Shown here one piece after another: positions 1 to 6,700 of a stretch of DNA of 8,063 nt. Position 1 is the stretch's first letter. Each line of letters begins with the position of its first letter. The notes under the pieces were generated by a model. It was given only the letters and a program-made list of their open reading frames with translations, searched no databases and had not been told where the DNA came from. The stretch comes from Thermoanaerobaculales bacterium (GTDB taxonomy: Bacteria; Acidobacteriota; Thermoanaerobaculia; Thermoanaerobaculales; Sulfomarinibacteraceae): positions 1-8,063 of the forward strand of contig JALOKS010000120.1 of assembly GCA_025456385.1 (NCBI GenBank). The letters run 5' to 3'. Both the position numbers and the translations under genes were made by a program.

Positions 1-417
1 CGGCGCGGCGGCGAAGGCGGCGAGGAAGCCGCAGCCCTGCTCGAGAAAGACGGGCAGCACGGCGGTCGTCGCCACGACCAGGGTGCGCACGTTGAGCTCG
101 AACATGCGCTCGTAGAGCGCGACCCCGCCCTCGTGCGCCGGGGCCATCGCGAAGCCGCCGGTGGTGTGGACGAGGCCGTCGAGCCCGCCGAGAGCCGCGC
201 GCGCCTCGCGAACCATGGCCGCCGCCGCCGCCGGGTCGGTGAGATCGGCGGCGAGGGCCACCGCGCCGTGCGCCGCCGCCCGCCCGCGCACGGAGGCGAG
301 CTCGAGATCGGCGAGCGCGAGGCGCGCCCCGGCGCCGGCGAAGGCCTCGACGACGGCGCCGGCGATGGCGCCGCCGGCGCCGGTGATGAGGAATCGTCGG
401 TCGGTCGAGATGTCCAT
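1..417 (-). CDS. SDR family NAD(P)-dependent oxidoreductase (3' end cut by window edge)
   Basis: This is the N-terminal 139 residues of a short-chain dehydrogenase/reductase, a cytosolic Rossmann-fold oxidoreductase; the substrate is unknown. The ATG at 417 is followed by beta1 and the nucleotide loop TGAGGAIAG (residues 12-20), an acidic D37 at the end of beta2 (ALADLE), which in this family favours NAD over NADP, D58 in AADL, a TTGG segment (85-88) where classical members have NNAG, and the helix-4 asparagine N109 in ELNV. The Ser-Tyr-Lys catalytic region would lie beyond the left edge, so activity cannot be judged. The glycine loop is atypical: the last two glycines of TGxxxGxG are alanines (A17, A19). 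The SD is weak (a run of Gs about 7 nt upstream). The gene is divergent from the phosphate cluster across 93 nt. Family assignment is good; function is not assigned. Confidence 0.85.
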   Translation of the reverse strand, partial: MDISTDRRFLITGAGGAIAGAVVEAFAGAGARLALADLELASVRGRAAAHGAVALAADLTDPAAAAAMVREARAALGGLDGLVHTTGGFAMAPAHEGGVALYERMFELNVRTLVVATTAVLPVFLEQGCGFLAAFAAAP

Positions 418-477
418 GGTCGGCCCCCGAATCGAGCGGTCGTCTCATCGTAGCGCACCGGCCCCGGCAGGCCGTGC

Positions 478-483
478 GATACT
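478..483 (+). promoter_or_regulatory. Possible -10 hexamer upstream of the DUF47-PiT cluster
   Basis: GATACT stands out in a GC-rich divergent intergenic region (418-510) and ends 27 nt before the DUF47 start. This is compatible with a short leader that carries the SD at 500-505. No convincing -35 box is visible, so this is a tentative call from position and base composition only. Confidence 0.25.
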
Positions 484-499
484 GCCGAGCCACGAGCCT

Positions 500-505
500 G
501 GAGGA
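500..505 (+). promoter_or_regulatory. Shine-Dalgarno site for the DUF47 gene
   Basis: GGAGGA lies 5 nt before the ATG at 511. It fixes the start of the DUF47 reading frame and shows that initiation signals remain intact although the gene is frameshifted downstream. Confidence 0.75.
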
Positions 506-510
506 GACCG

Positions 511-1078
511 ATGCTGCGCTCGATCATCCCGCGCGACGAGCAGTTCTTCACCATGTTCGACGAGCTCACACGCCACATCGTGGGTGGCGCTGAGCTGCTC
601 GAGCGGATGCTCGCGGACGGCGCCGGCGTCCCCGAGCTCGCCGAGATGCTCCTCGACCGCGAGCACCGCGCCGACGACACCGTCCACGCCGCCCTCAAGC
701 ACCTCCACCGCACCTTCGTCACCCCTCTCGACCGCCTCGACATCCACCGCCTGGTGACGGCCGCGCACCATGCGACCGGGGGCACGGGACCTCGCCGGCA
801 CCCTTCTCGCGTCCGCGAGGCTGGTCCAGGAGATCATCGGCCTGCTGCGCAACCTCAAGCAGAGGGAGCGCATCCTCGCCCTCACGGTCGAGGTCAACAC
901 CCTCGAGAACACCGCGGACCGCCAGCGGCGCGAGGCGGTGGCGAAGCTCCTCGAGGAGGAGCGCGACCCCTTCGAGTTCATCAAGTGGAAGGAGATCCTC
1001 GACCTCATGGAGAAGGCCACCGATCGCTGCGAGGACGTGGCCGACGCGGTCGAGGGGATCGTGCTCGCGCACGGCTAG
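511..1078 (+). pseudogene. DUF47/PhoU-like PiT accessory protein, frameshifted with internal deletion
   Basis: DUF47 proteins are cytosolic PhoU-like helical bundles, usually encoded just before a PiT phosphate transporter and thought to modulate it. The first part reads from ATG 511 in frame 1 (MLRSIIPRDEQFFTMFDELT, then HRTFVTPLDRLDIHRLVTA, about 84 residues). The second part continues in frame 2 from about 770 (MRPGARDLAGTLL, then NLKQRERILALTVEVNTLEN, ending KATDRCEDVADAVEGIVLAHG at 1078). Family members normally carry between these parts a segment of about 20-25 residues resembling LDDVxDxIexxAxRxxLYRI; it is missing. Restoring the frame needs 3n+2 extra bases, consistent with a deletion of roughly 65-75 nt near 757-775. 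The two parts total about 187 residues against about 205-215 usual. No SD precedes the ATG at 770, so independent translation of the second part is doubtful. The SD and PiT spacing (stop 1078, PiT start 1088) are normal. An assembly collapse is an alternative cause. Confidence 0.8.
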
Positions 1079-1087
1079 GGACTCCGC

Positions 1088-2086
1088 ATGCTGGTCTTCG
1101 TCGTCGGCCTGGTCGCGCTGGCTCTCCTCTTCGACTTTCTCAACGGCATGAACGACGCCGCCAACTCGATCGCGACGGTGGTCTCGACGCGGGTCCTGTC
1201 GCCGCGGCTGGCGGTGATCTGGGCGGCCTTCTTCAACTTCGCAGCCGCGTTCATCTTCGGCGTCCACGTCGCGGCGACCATCGGCAAGGGCGTCGTCGAC
1301 CCGGAGATCATCACCCCCGCGATGCTGCTCGCCACCTTGGTCGGCGCCATCACCTGGACCTGGCTCTGCACCCGGGTCGGGCTGCCGATCAGCGTCTCGC
1401 ACGCGCTGGTCGGGGCCCTCGTGGGAGCCGGCGTCGCCAAGGCCGGCGTCGGCGCACTGGTCCTGCCCGGCCTCGTGAAGATCGCGCTCTTCATCGTCCT
1501 CGCTCCGCTGCTCGGCTTCGCCCTCGGCGCGGCGCTGATGATCTCCGTGCTGTGGGCCTGCCGGCGGGCCGCGCCCGGCCCCATCGACCGCTGGTTCCGG
1601 CGCCTGCAGCTCGCGTCCGCCGCGCTCTACAGCCTCGGTCACGGCGCCAACGACGCCCAGAAGACGATGGGCATCATCGCGGTGCTCCTCTACAGCACCG
1701 GCTACCTCGGCGACACCTTCTACGTGCCGGTGTGGGTGGTCTTCGCCTGTTATGCGGCGATCGCGCTCGGCACTCTGACCGGCGGCTGGAAGGTGATCGA
1801 GACCCTCGGCATGCGGATGACCAAGCTGCGGCCGGTCGACGGCTTCTGCGCCGAGACCGCGGCCGGCTGCTCGATCCTGCTCTCGACCCTCGGCGGCATC
1901 CCGGTCTCGACCACCCACACCATCACCGGCAGCATCATCGGCGTCGGCGCCCCGACCCGCCTCGGGGCGATCCGCTGGGGCATGGCCTACCGCATCGTCT
2001 GGGCGTGGGTGCTGACGATGCCGGCCGCGGCCCTCGTGGCGGCGCTCGCCTGGCTCGTGGTGCGGGCCGTCGGCGGCGCCGGCTGA
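1088..2086 (+). CDS. Inorganic phosphate transporter, PiT family
   Basis: This is an inner-membrane, low-affinity phosphate (or metal-phosphate) symporter driven by the cation gradient. The 332-residue protein shows the internal duplication of the family. The first half has FDFLNGMNDAANS (15-27) and GLPISVSHALVGALVGAG (98-115). The second half has GHGANDAQKTMG (184-195) and GGIPVSTTHTITGSIIGVG (269-287). The two N-D motifs and the S/T-H motifs are the conserved substrate and ion-site signatures. The rest is hydrophobic helices with a basic loop at about 158-174. The length matches the short bacterial form lacking the long central loop of E. coli PitA. The start follows AGGGA (1077-1081) by 6 nt, 9 nt after the DUF47 stop, so the two genes form an operon. 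The transporter looks intact although its partner is broken. Confidence 0.95.
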   Translation: MLVFVVGLVALALLFDFLNGMNDAANSIATVVSTRVLSPRLAVIWAAFFNFAAAFIFGVHVAATIGKGVVDPEIITPAMLLATLVGAITWTWLCTRVGLPISVSHALVGALVGAGVAKAGVGALVLPGLVKIALFIVLAPLLGFALGAALMISVLWACRRAAPGPIDRWFRRLQLASAALYSLGHGANDAQKTMGIIAVLLYSTGYLGDTFYVPVWVVFACYAAIALGTLTGGWKVIETLGMRMTKLRPVDGFCAETAAGCSILLSTLGGIPVSTTHTITGSIIGVGAPTRLGAIRWGMAYRIVWAWVLTMPAAALVAALAWLVVRAVGGAG

Positions 2087-2129
2087 GAGCATCCGGCAAC
2101 CCGTCACGGCGCGGCCCGTATCAGCAGGC

Positions 2130-3554
2130 ATGACAGGAAGGCTGCTGCTCGCGACGCTTCTCGCCGCCGGCGCGGTCGCGGCCGACGAGCCTCCGACGCC
2201 GCGGGCGCCAACCGGCGTCCTCGTCGAAGGCTTGAGCTGTCTCGCCGATCCGTCGCAGACCTACACCCTGTACCTGCCGAGCGCCTACCCGGGCGGGCGG
2301 CGCTGGCCGGCGCTGTTGATCTTCGACCCCCGCGGCCGCTCGGTGCACGCCGCCGAGCGTTTCCTCCCGGCGGCCGAACGCTGGGGCTGGGTGCTGCTGA
2401 GCTCCAACGACACCCGCTCCGACGGGCCCTGGGAGCCCAACCTCAAGGCCATCCAGGCGCTGTGGCCCGAGCTCGAGGCGCGCTACGCCGTCGACCCGAA
2501 GCGGGTCTCCGCCGCCGGCTTCTCGGGTGGCGGCCACGTGGGGTACCTGCTCGGAAAGGCCACCGGCGGCCTCGCCGGGGTCATCGCGAGCGGCAGCCGC
2601 CTGCTGCCCGAGCACCTCGAGGGCACGAGCTTCGCGCTCTTCGCCGCCGCCGGCGAGCGCGACTTCAACTACTCGGAGATGCGCAAGGTCGACGCCTTCG
2701 TCGCCGATCGCGGCAACCCGCACCGCTTCGAGTCCTTCGCGGGCCTCCACGAGTGGCTGCCGGCGGGGCTCGCCGCCGAGGCGGTCGGATGGCTCGAGCT
2801 GATCGCCATGCAGCGCGGGCTGCGGCCGGCGGACGAGGCCGCGGTCCGGTCCCTGCTCGACCACGACCTGGCTGCGGCCCGCGCTCTCGAGGCTGCGGGC
2901 GACGGGCTCGCGGCCCTGCGCCGCCACGAGATGATCGTCGCCAGCTACTCGGGCCTCGCCGACACCGCCGAGGCCGCGGCGGCCGCGGCCCGGCTGCGCG
3001 ACGACCGCGAGCTGCGGCGGGCCCTCAAGGAGGAGAAGCGCTGGCTCGCCTTCGAGGAGGCGGCGCGGCAGCGCTTCGCGGAGGCCTACGCCTGGCTGCA
3101 GCAGGGCGAGGCGGCGCCGACCCCGGCCGAGCTCGGCATCGCCCTCGGCCTGCGCTCGATCGAGAAGCACGCGGAGGCGCCGGGCGTCGAGGGCCTCACC
3201 GGGCAGCGTCTGCTGACCACCCTCTTCGCCGAGACCTCATTCTACGTCGGCCCGCCGCTGCTGGCGGCGGGACAGTACCGGCAGGCCGCGGCGGTGCTGA
3301 CGGTCGCCGCCGGGGTCGCCGACGGCCGCTGGCCGGCGGCCCCCACCTGGTACAACCTCGCCTGCGCCCACGCCCGCGCGGGCGATCGGCGCGCGGCGCT
3401 GGCGGCGCTCGAGCGGGCGGTGGCCGACGGCTACCGCGACCTCGAGCACCTGCGGGCCGACCCCGACCTCGAGCCGCTGCGGGGGCTGCCGGAGCTCGCG
3501 GCGATCACCGCCGGCCTCGAGGCCGCGGGCGCCCGAACGGCCGTCAACCCCTGA
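2130..3554 (+). CDS. Secreted alpha/beta hydrolase with C-terminal TPR region
   Basis: This 474-residue protein starts with a signal peptide (MTGRLLLATLLAAGAVAADE, likely cleaved after A17 or A18), so it probably acts in the periplasm or at the cell surface. Residues about 40-225 form an esterase-like alpha/beta hydrolase: TYTLYLPSAYP strand, LLIFDPRGRS (63-71, likely oxyanion side), nucleophile elbow GFSGG with S132, acid D178 in GERDFN, and base H207 in GLHEW. The full Ser-Asp-His set is therefore visible. Residues about 240-400 are Ala/Glu/Arg-rich helices. Residues about 406-455 are a clear TPR-type repeat (TWYNLACAHARAGDRRAALAALERAV, then DPDLEPLRGLPEL). The substrate is unknown; relatives include dienelactone-hydrolase and PHB-depolymerase-like esterases. 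It starts 43 nt after PiT. The only SD-like bases (AGCAGG, 2123-2128) sit 1 nt from the ATG, while the hexamer TATCAG (2119-2124) ends 5 nt before it, so leaderless initiation is possible. The signal peptide supports this start. Confidence 0.88.
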   Translation: MTGRLLLATLLAAGAVAADEPPTPRAPTGVLVEGLSCLADPSQTYTLYLPSAYPGGRRWPALLIFDPRGRSVHAAERFLPAAERWGWVLLSSNDTRSDGPWEPNLKAIQALWPELEARYAVDPKRVSAAGFSGGGHVGYLLGKATGGLAGVIASGSRLLPEHLEGTSFALFAAAGERDFNYSEMRKVDAFVADRGNPHRFESFAGLHEWLPAGLAAEAVGWLELIAMQRGLRPADEAAVRSLLDHDLAAARALEAAGDGLAALRRHEMIVASYSGLADTAEAAAAAARLRDDRELRRALKEEKRWLAFEEAARQRFAEAYAWLQQGEAAPTPAELGIALGLRSIEKHAEAPGVEGLTGQRLLTTLFAETSFYVGPPLLAAGQYRQAAAVLTVAAGVADGRWPAAPTWYNLACAHARAGDRRAALAALERAVADGYRDLEHLRADPDLEPLRGLPELAAITAGLEAAGARTAVNP

Positions 3555-3558
3555 CTCA
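3552..3558. other. Palindromic convergent stop codons
   Basis: TGACTCA holds the TGA of the hydrolase gene (3552-3554, plus) and the TGA of the symporter gene (3558-3556, minus), separated by one C. With one more flanking base on each side it reads CTGACTCAG, a perfect palindrome around the central C. There is no room between the genes for a terminator, so transcripts from both sides must overlap or end inside the opposing gene. Confidence 0.9.
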
Positions 3559-5424
3559 GCCGCGCCGGTCGCGCTCCGAGCGGGCGGCCCGCTGCTCGGC
3601 CGCGATGCGGCGGTGGACCTCGCGGTTCTCGAGCCAGGGCCGGCGCTGGAAGTAGCTCGTCGTCAGCTCGGCGACCTTGGGCGAGAGCAGCAGCAGGGCG
3701 AGCAGGTTGGGCAGGATGACGATGCCGAGGGCGAGGTCGCCGAGGGTCCAGGCGACCGACAGGGTCAGCACCGCGCCGACGAAGTGCATGACGAGGAAGG
3801 CGATCTTGTAGGGCAGGACCATCCGCCTGCCGAAGAGGTAGTTCGCGCAGCGGTCGCCGTAGTAGCTCCAGGAGATGGCGGTCGAGACCGCGAACAGGAA
3901 GACGCTGATGAGGACGATGAAGCGCCCGAAGGTGCCGGGCAGCCCGCGCTCGAAGGCGAGCATGGTGAGGGGCGCCCCGCTCTCGGCGGCGAGGCCGTAC
4001 AGCGCGCGCAGCTCGCTGCCGTCGTCGGCGACCGCGAGCCCGCGCTCGGCGTGGACGACGCCGGAGAAGGGCGTGCTCAGCGCGGCGTCCGTGAAGAGCT
4101 CGGCGACCGGGGCCTCGTGCCACGCGACGCGCAGGGCGGCGGGCGAGTCCTCGAGGTCGCGGCCGTCGCGAACCGCGATCGCGCCCGCCGCCGGAACCCG
4201 CTGGAAGCTTCCCGGCTGGGCCTCGACCACGTAGGAGAGGTCGCCGCCGCCGAGGGTGATCTGGGTCGGCACGCGCTCCGCCCAGACTCCCGTGACGACG
4301 ATGACGAGGCCGGTCATGGTGCAGATGACGATGGTGTCGATGAAGGGCTCGACGAGGGCGACCACTCCCTCGGAGACCGGCTCGTCGGTCTTGGCGGCGG
4401 CGTGGGCGATCGGCGCCGAGCCCTGGCCGGCCTCGTTGGAGAAGAGGCCGCGCTTGACGCCCCAGATCGCGGTCAGGATGAAGACCCCGGCGCCGGCGCC
4501 GGCGATGCTGGCCGAGGGGTTGAAGGCCTCGCGGAAGATGGTCAGGAAGGCCGGCAGCACGTGCTCCCAGTTCATGGCGAGGATGACCAGGGAGCCCGCG
4601 ACGTAGATGAAGGCCATCGCCGGCGCGAGGATCCCGGTGACGCGGCCGATGCGGCTGATGCCGCCGATGATGACCAGCGCGACCAGGGTGGTGGTGGCGA
4701 GACCGGTGCCCCAGGCGGGAATGCCGAACTCGGTCGCGAAGGTGTCGGCGACGGTGTTGGCCTGGATCGCGTTGCCGGTCAGGAAGGCGGTGAGGCCGAG
4801 CATGAAGGCGAAGAAGACGGCGAGGGGCTTGAAGCGCGGACCGAGGCCGCGTTCGATGTAGTACATGGGGCCGCCGGAGACGGTGCCCTCCCAGCGGTGC
4901 GGGTCGCGGTCCACGGCCTCGAGCTGGCGGTAGTGCTGCGCGAGGGTGACCTCCGAGTACTTGGTGGCCATGCCGACGAAGGCGGTCATCCACATCCAGA
5001 ACATCGCCCCCGGGCCGCCCCAGTGGATGGCGAGGGCGACGCCGGCGATGTTGCCGATGCCGACCGTCGCCGACAGTGCGGTGGTGAGAGCCTGGAAGTG
5101 CGAGACGTCGCCGGGCTCCGCCGGGTCGTCGTAGATCCCGCTCGTGACCGCGAAGCCGTGGCCGAGCTTGCGCAGCTGCAGGAAGCCGAGGCGCAGGGTG
5201 AGGAAGAGGCCGGTGCCGAGCAGGGCCAGCACGACCCACGGAACCTCCTGCCCCTGGAAGGGGATGCCGCGGTCCCAGAAGAAGGCGGCGAGGGCGGTGA
5301 CGACGCGTTCGAAGACTTCCATCGGCGCTCGCTTTCGACGGGCAAACCCGAGCAGTTCCAGCACCCTACGGAGCCGCTCCGGGGATGTCAAGCCGCGCCG
5401 CTGCGGCGCCGGCGGCTGAAACAT
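3556..5424 (-). CDS. Sodium:alanine/glycine symporter family (AGCS) protein with large extracytoplasmic insert
   Basis: This is an inner-membrane LeuT-fold symporter that would import alanine, glycine or a related amino acid with sodium. With the ATG at 5424 it has 622 residues. Family signatures are a first helix PWVVLALLGTGLFLTLRLGF (about 62-81), the unwound TM1 motif GIGNIAGVALAI then GGPGAMFW (122-143), SGGPMYYIERGLG (183-195), SNEAGQGSAPIAHAAA (329-344), and WSYYGDRCANYLFG (519-532), with a charged C-terminal tail. Between EPFIDTIVICTMTGLVIVV and the FIVLISVFLF helix lies an insert of about 100 residues (roughly 386-486), rich in charged and small residues, where typical members have a short loop; it maps to the extracellular side between TM7 and TM8 of the core. 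Typical AGCS proteins have about 450-550 residues. The 5424 start is preferred because GGAGGT precedes it by 9 nt. An alternative ATG at 5322 gives 588 residues beginning MEVFERVV, closer to family N-termini but with no clear SD. Confidence 0.92.
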   Translation of the reverse strand: MFQPPAPQRRGLTSPERLRRVLELLGFARRKRAPMEVFERVVTALAAFFWDRGIPFQGQEVPWVVLALLGTGLFLTLRLGFLQLRKLGHGFAVTSGIYDDPAEPGDVSHFQALTTALSATVGIGNIAGVALAIHWGGPGAMFWMWMTAFVGMATKYSEVTLAQHYRQLEAVDRDPHRWEGTVSGGPMYYIERGLGPRFKPLAVFFAFMLGLTAFLTGNAIQANTVADTFATEFGIPAWGTGLATTTLVALVIIGGISRIGRVTGILAPAMAFIYVAGSLVILAMNWEHVLPAFLTIFREAFNPSASIAGAGAGVFILTAIWGVKRGLFSNEAGQGSAPIAHAAAKTDEPVSEGVVALVEPFIDTIVICTMTGLVIVVTGVWAERVPTQITLGGGDLSYVVEAQPGSFQRVPAAGAIAVRDGRDLEDSPAALRVAWHEAPVAELFTDAALSTPFSGVVHAERGLAVADDGSELRALYGLAAESGAPLTMLAFERGLPGTFGRFIVLISVFLFAVSTAISWSYYGDRCANYLFGRRMVLPYKIAFLVMHFVGAVLTLSVAWTLGDLALGIVILPNLLALLLLSPKVAELTTSYFQRRPWLENREVHRRIAAEQRAARSERDRRG

Positions 5425-5433
5425 CGGTGGCCC

Positions 5434-5439
5434 ACCTCC
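5434..5439 (-). promoter_or_regulatory. Shine-Dalgarno site deciding the AGCS symporter start
   Basis: On the minus strand GGAGGT (5439 down to 5434) lies 9 nt before the ATG at 5424-5422. It favours this start over the family-like ATG at 5322, which has only a weak purine stretch upstream. The 34 codons between the two starts have somewhat lower GC3 than the body of the gene, so the choice remains open. Confidence 0.6.
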
Positions 5440-5440
5440 G

Positions 5441-5448
5441 GTTATGAC
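5441..5448. promoter_or_regulatory. AT-rich element in the divergent intergenic region, possible shared -10
   Basis: GTTATGAC is the only AT-rich patch in the 71-nt gap between the divergent symporter and DUF454 genes. It is nearly palindromic (6 of 8 positions match its reverse complement), so it could contribute a -10-like hexamer on both strands (TATGAC on plus, CATAAC on minus). No -35 boxes are evident. The position is good for DUF454 (about 48 nt upstream of the ATG) and rather close for the symporter SD. Confidence 0.22.
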
Positions 5449-5495
5449 ACGATGTCGAGCGGTCGCCGCGCCGCCCGGTCGACTCCGGAGCTTCG

Positions 5496-5930
5496 ATGAG
5501 CCACGCACCACCGCCTGCCCAGATCTCCCGCTCGCGCGCCCGGCGCTGGCTGCTGGCCGCGCTCGGGGTGGGCTGCGTCGGCTGCGGCGCGGTCGGCGTC
5601 GTGGTCCCCGGGCTCCCGACCACCATCTTCCTGATCGCGGGCTCCTGGTGCTTCGCGCGCAGCTGCCCCTGGCTCGAGGAGCGCCTGATCCGGGTGCCGC
5701 TGTTCCGGCCGTTTCTCGGCTACCTCGAGCCCGGCGCCGGCATGCCGCGGCGGGCGGTGGTGCTGACGCTCGTCGTGATGTGGCTCGCGATCGCCGCGAG
5801 CTCGGCCGTGGTCGGCCTCGGGGAGCCGCCGCGCCCCCTGCTCGCCGGGCTCATCGTCGCCCTCGGCCTCGTCGGCAGCGTCTTCGTGCTCCGGCTGCGG
5901 AAGCGCGGCGCCCCGGGCAGCCGGGCGTGA
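5496..5930 (+). CDS. DUF454 (YbaN-like) small inner-membrane protein
   Basis: This 144-residue protein has the DUF454 core: GAVGVVVPGLPTTIFLIAGS (31-50), then WCFARSCPWLEERLIRVPLFRPFLGYLE (51-78). It has a short basic N-terminus, two hydrophobic segments at about 18-50 (with a PGLPTT turn), and two more at about 86-107 and 114-133, followed by an RLRKR end. In this family the WCFARS-type motif and the PxLPTT turn are the best-conserved parts; the molecular function is unknown (E. coli YbaN is also uncharacterised). GGAG (5487-5490) is 5 nt before the ATG. The stop overlaps the GTG of the methyltransferase gene by 4 nt, indicating a translationally coupled two-gene operon. Confidence 0.9.
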   Translation: MSHAPPPAQISRSRARRWLLAALGVGCVGCGAVGVVVPGLPTTIFLIAGSWCFARSCPWLEERLIRVPLFRPFLGYLEPGAGMPRRAVVLTLVVMWLAIAASSAVVGLGEPPRPLLAGLIVALGLVGSVFVLRLRKRGAPGSRA

Positions 5931-6700
5931 GCGGCTACGGCTCGGTCGCCAGGTACTACGACGCCGAGTACGACGGCTTCCGCCAGGACGTGGACTTCGT
6001 CCTCGAGCGCCTGCGCGCGGAGCGGGTGCGGGGGCCTCTGCTCGAGCCCGGCTGCGGCACCGGCCGGATGGCCGCGCCGCTCGCCGCCGCCGGCTACCGG
6101 GTCTGCGGCTTCGACCTCGCCGAGGCGATGCTGCGGCGGGCCCGCCGGCGACGCGACGGCCTGCCGCCCGAGGCCCGGCTGCGGCTCCGCTTCTCGCGCC
6201 AGGACATGGCCGACTTCCGCTACCGGCAGCGCTTCGGCGCGGTCGTGCTCGCCTTCAGCACCTTGAACCTGCTCCCCGACGCGGCCGACCGGCGGCGCTG
6301 CCTGCAGCGCATCGCCGACCACCTCGAGCCGGGCGGCCTGCTCCTCGCCGACCTGCCCAACCTCGAGGCGCCCGGCGCGGCGGGGCCGCGGCGCCACCGC
6401 ACCAGCTTCCGGCTGCCCGGCTCGGGCCACCTCGTGACCAAGACCGTCGAGGAGCGGGACGAGCGGGGCGGCAGCGCGGTCGCCGTCCGCTACACCTACT
6501 CGGCGCGCCGCTGGCTCGACGACGCGTTGGTCGACGAGCTGGAGGTCGACTTCTCCCTCGCCCGCATCGGCCGCCGGGAGATCGAGGGCATGCTCACGGA
6601 GGTGGGGCTCGATCCCGAGTCGATCTGGGGCGATTACCTGGGCCGACCCTTCGCCGCGCGCAGCGCGCGCATGATCCTCGAGGCCCGCCGGCCGCGCTGA
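5927..6700 (+). CDS. Class I SAM-dependent methyltransferase
   Basis: This is a cytosolic 257-residue protein of the Methyltransf_25/11 type, transferring a methyl group from S-adenosylmethionine to an unknown acceptor. Motif I is LLEPGCGTGRM (38-48), the ribose-binding acidic residue after beta2 is D63 (GFDLAEAML), the adenine-side acidic residue is D93 (RQDMADF), and beta4 is AVVLAFSTLNLLP (105-117). The post-motif LEPGGLLLADLPN (133-145) and a C-terminal beta-strand region (about 185-250, ending RMILEARRPR) complete the fold. The N-terminus YGSVARYYDAEYDG is typical for this group. The start is a GTG overlapping the DUF454 stop as GTGA. The open frame extends upstream to 5444, but that part lies inside DUF454 and does not look like a domain. 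No SD is evident, so expression probably depends on coupling. Confidence 0.88.
   Translation: MSGYGSVARYYDAEYDGFRQDVDFVLERLRAERVRGPLLEPGCGTGRMAAPLAAAGYRVCGFDLAEAMLRRARRRRDGLPPEARLRLRFSRQDMADFRYRQRFGAVVLAFSTLNLLPDAADRRRCLQRIADHLEPGGLLLADLPNLEAPGAAGPRRHRTSFRLPGSGHLVTKTVEERDERGGSAVAVRYTYSARRWLDDALVDELEVDFSLARIGRREIEGMLTEVGLDPESIWGDYLGRPFAARSARMILEARRPR

Noticed and set aside
2087..2129. A terminator between PiT and the hydrolase gene
   Set aside because: No stable stem followed by a T-run could be found in the 43 nt.
719..2131. A 470-codon minus-strand open frame opposite DUF47 and PiT
   Set aside because: The composition is charged and repetitive with no domain; it is the antisense shadow of GC-rich coding sequence.
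511..2133. A 540-codon plus-strand open frame starting at the DUF47 ATG
   Set aside because: After about residue 84 it reads Arg/Gly/Pro-rich low-complexity sequence out of frame through the PiT gene, which has clear family motifs in another frame.
2121..3170. A 349-codon minus-strand open frame opposite the hydrolase
   Set aside because: No recognisable domain; the plus-strand frame has a signal peptide and a catalytic triad.
3431..5239. A 602-codon minus-strand open frame in another frame over the symporter
   Set aside because: The Arg/His/Pro-rich translation is typical of a shifted reading of GC-rich genes.
3613..5499. A 628-codon plus-strand open frame opposite the AGCS symporter
   Set aside because: The Asp/Glu/Gly-rich sequence has no motifs, while the minus strand carries unmistakable AGCS signatures.
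5444..5926. N-terminal extension of the methyltransferase frame
   Set aside because: It lies over the DUF454 gene and reads Arg/Ala-rich nonsense; the GTG at 5927 gives the normal methyltransferase N-terminus.
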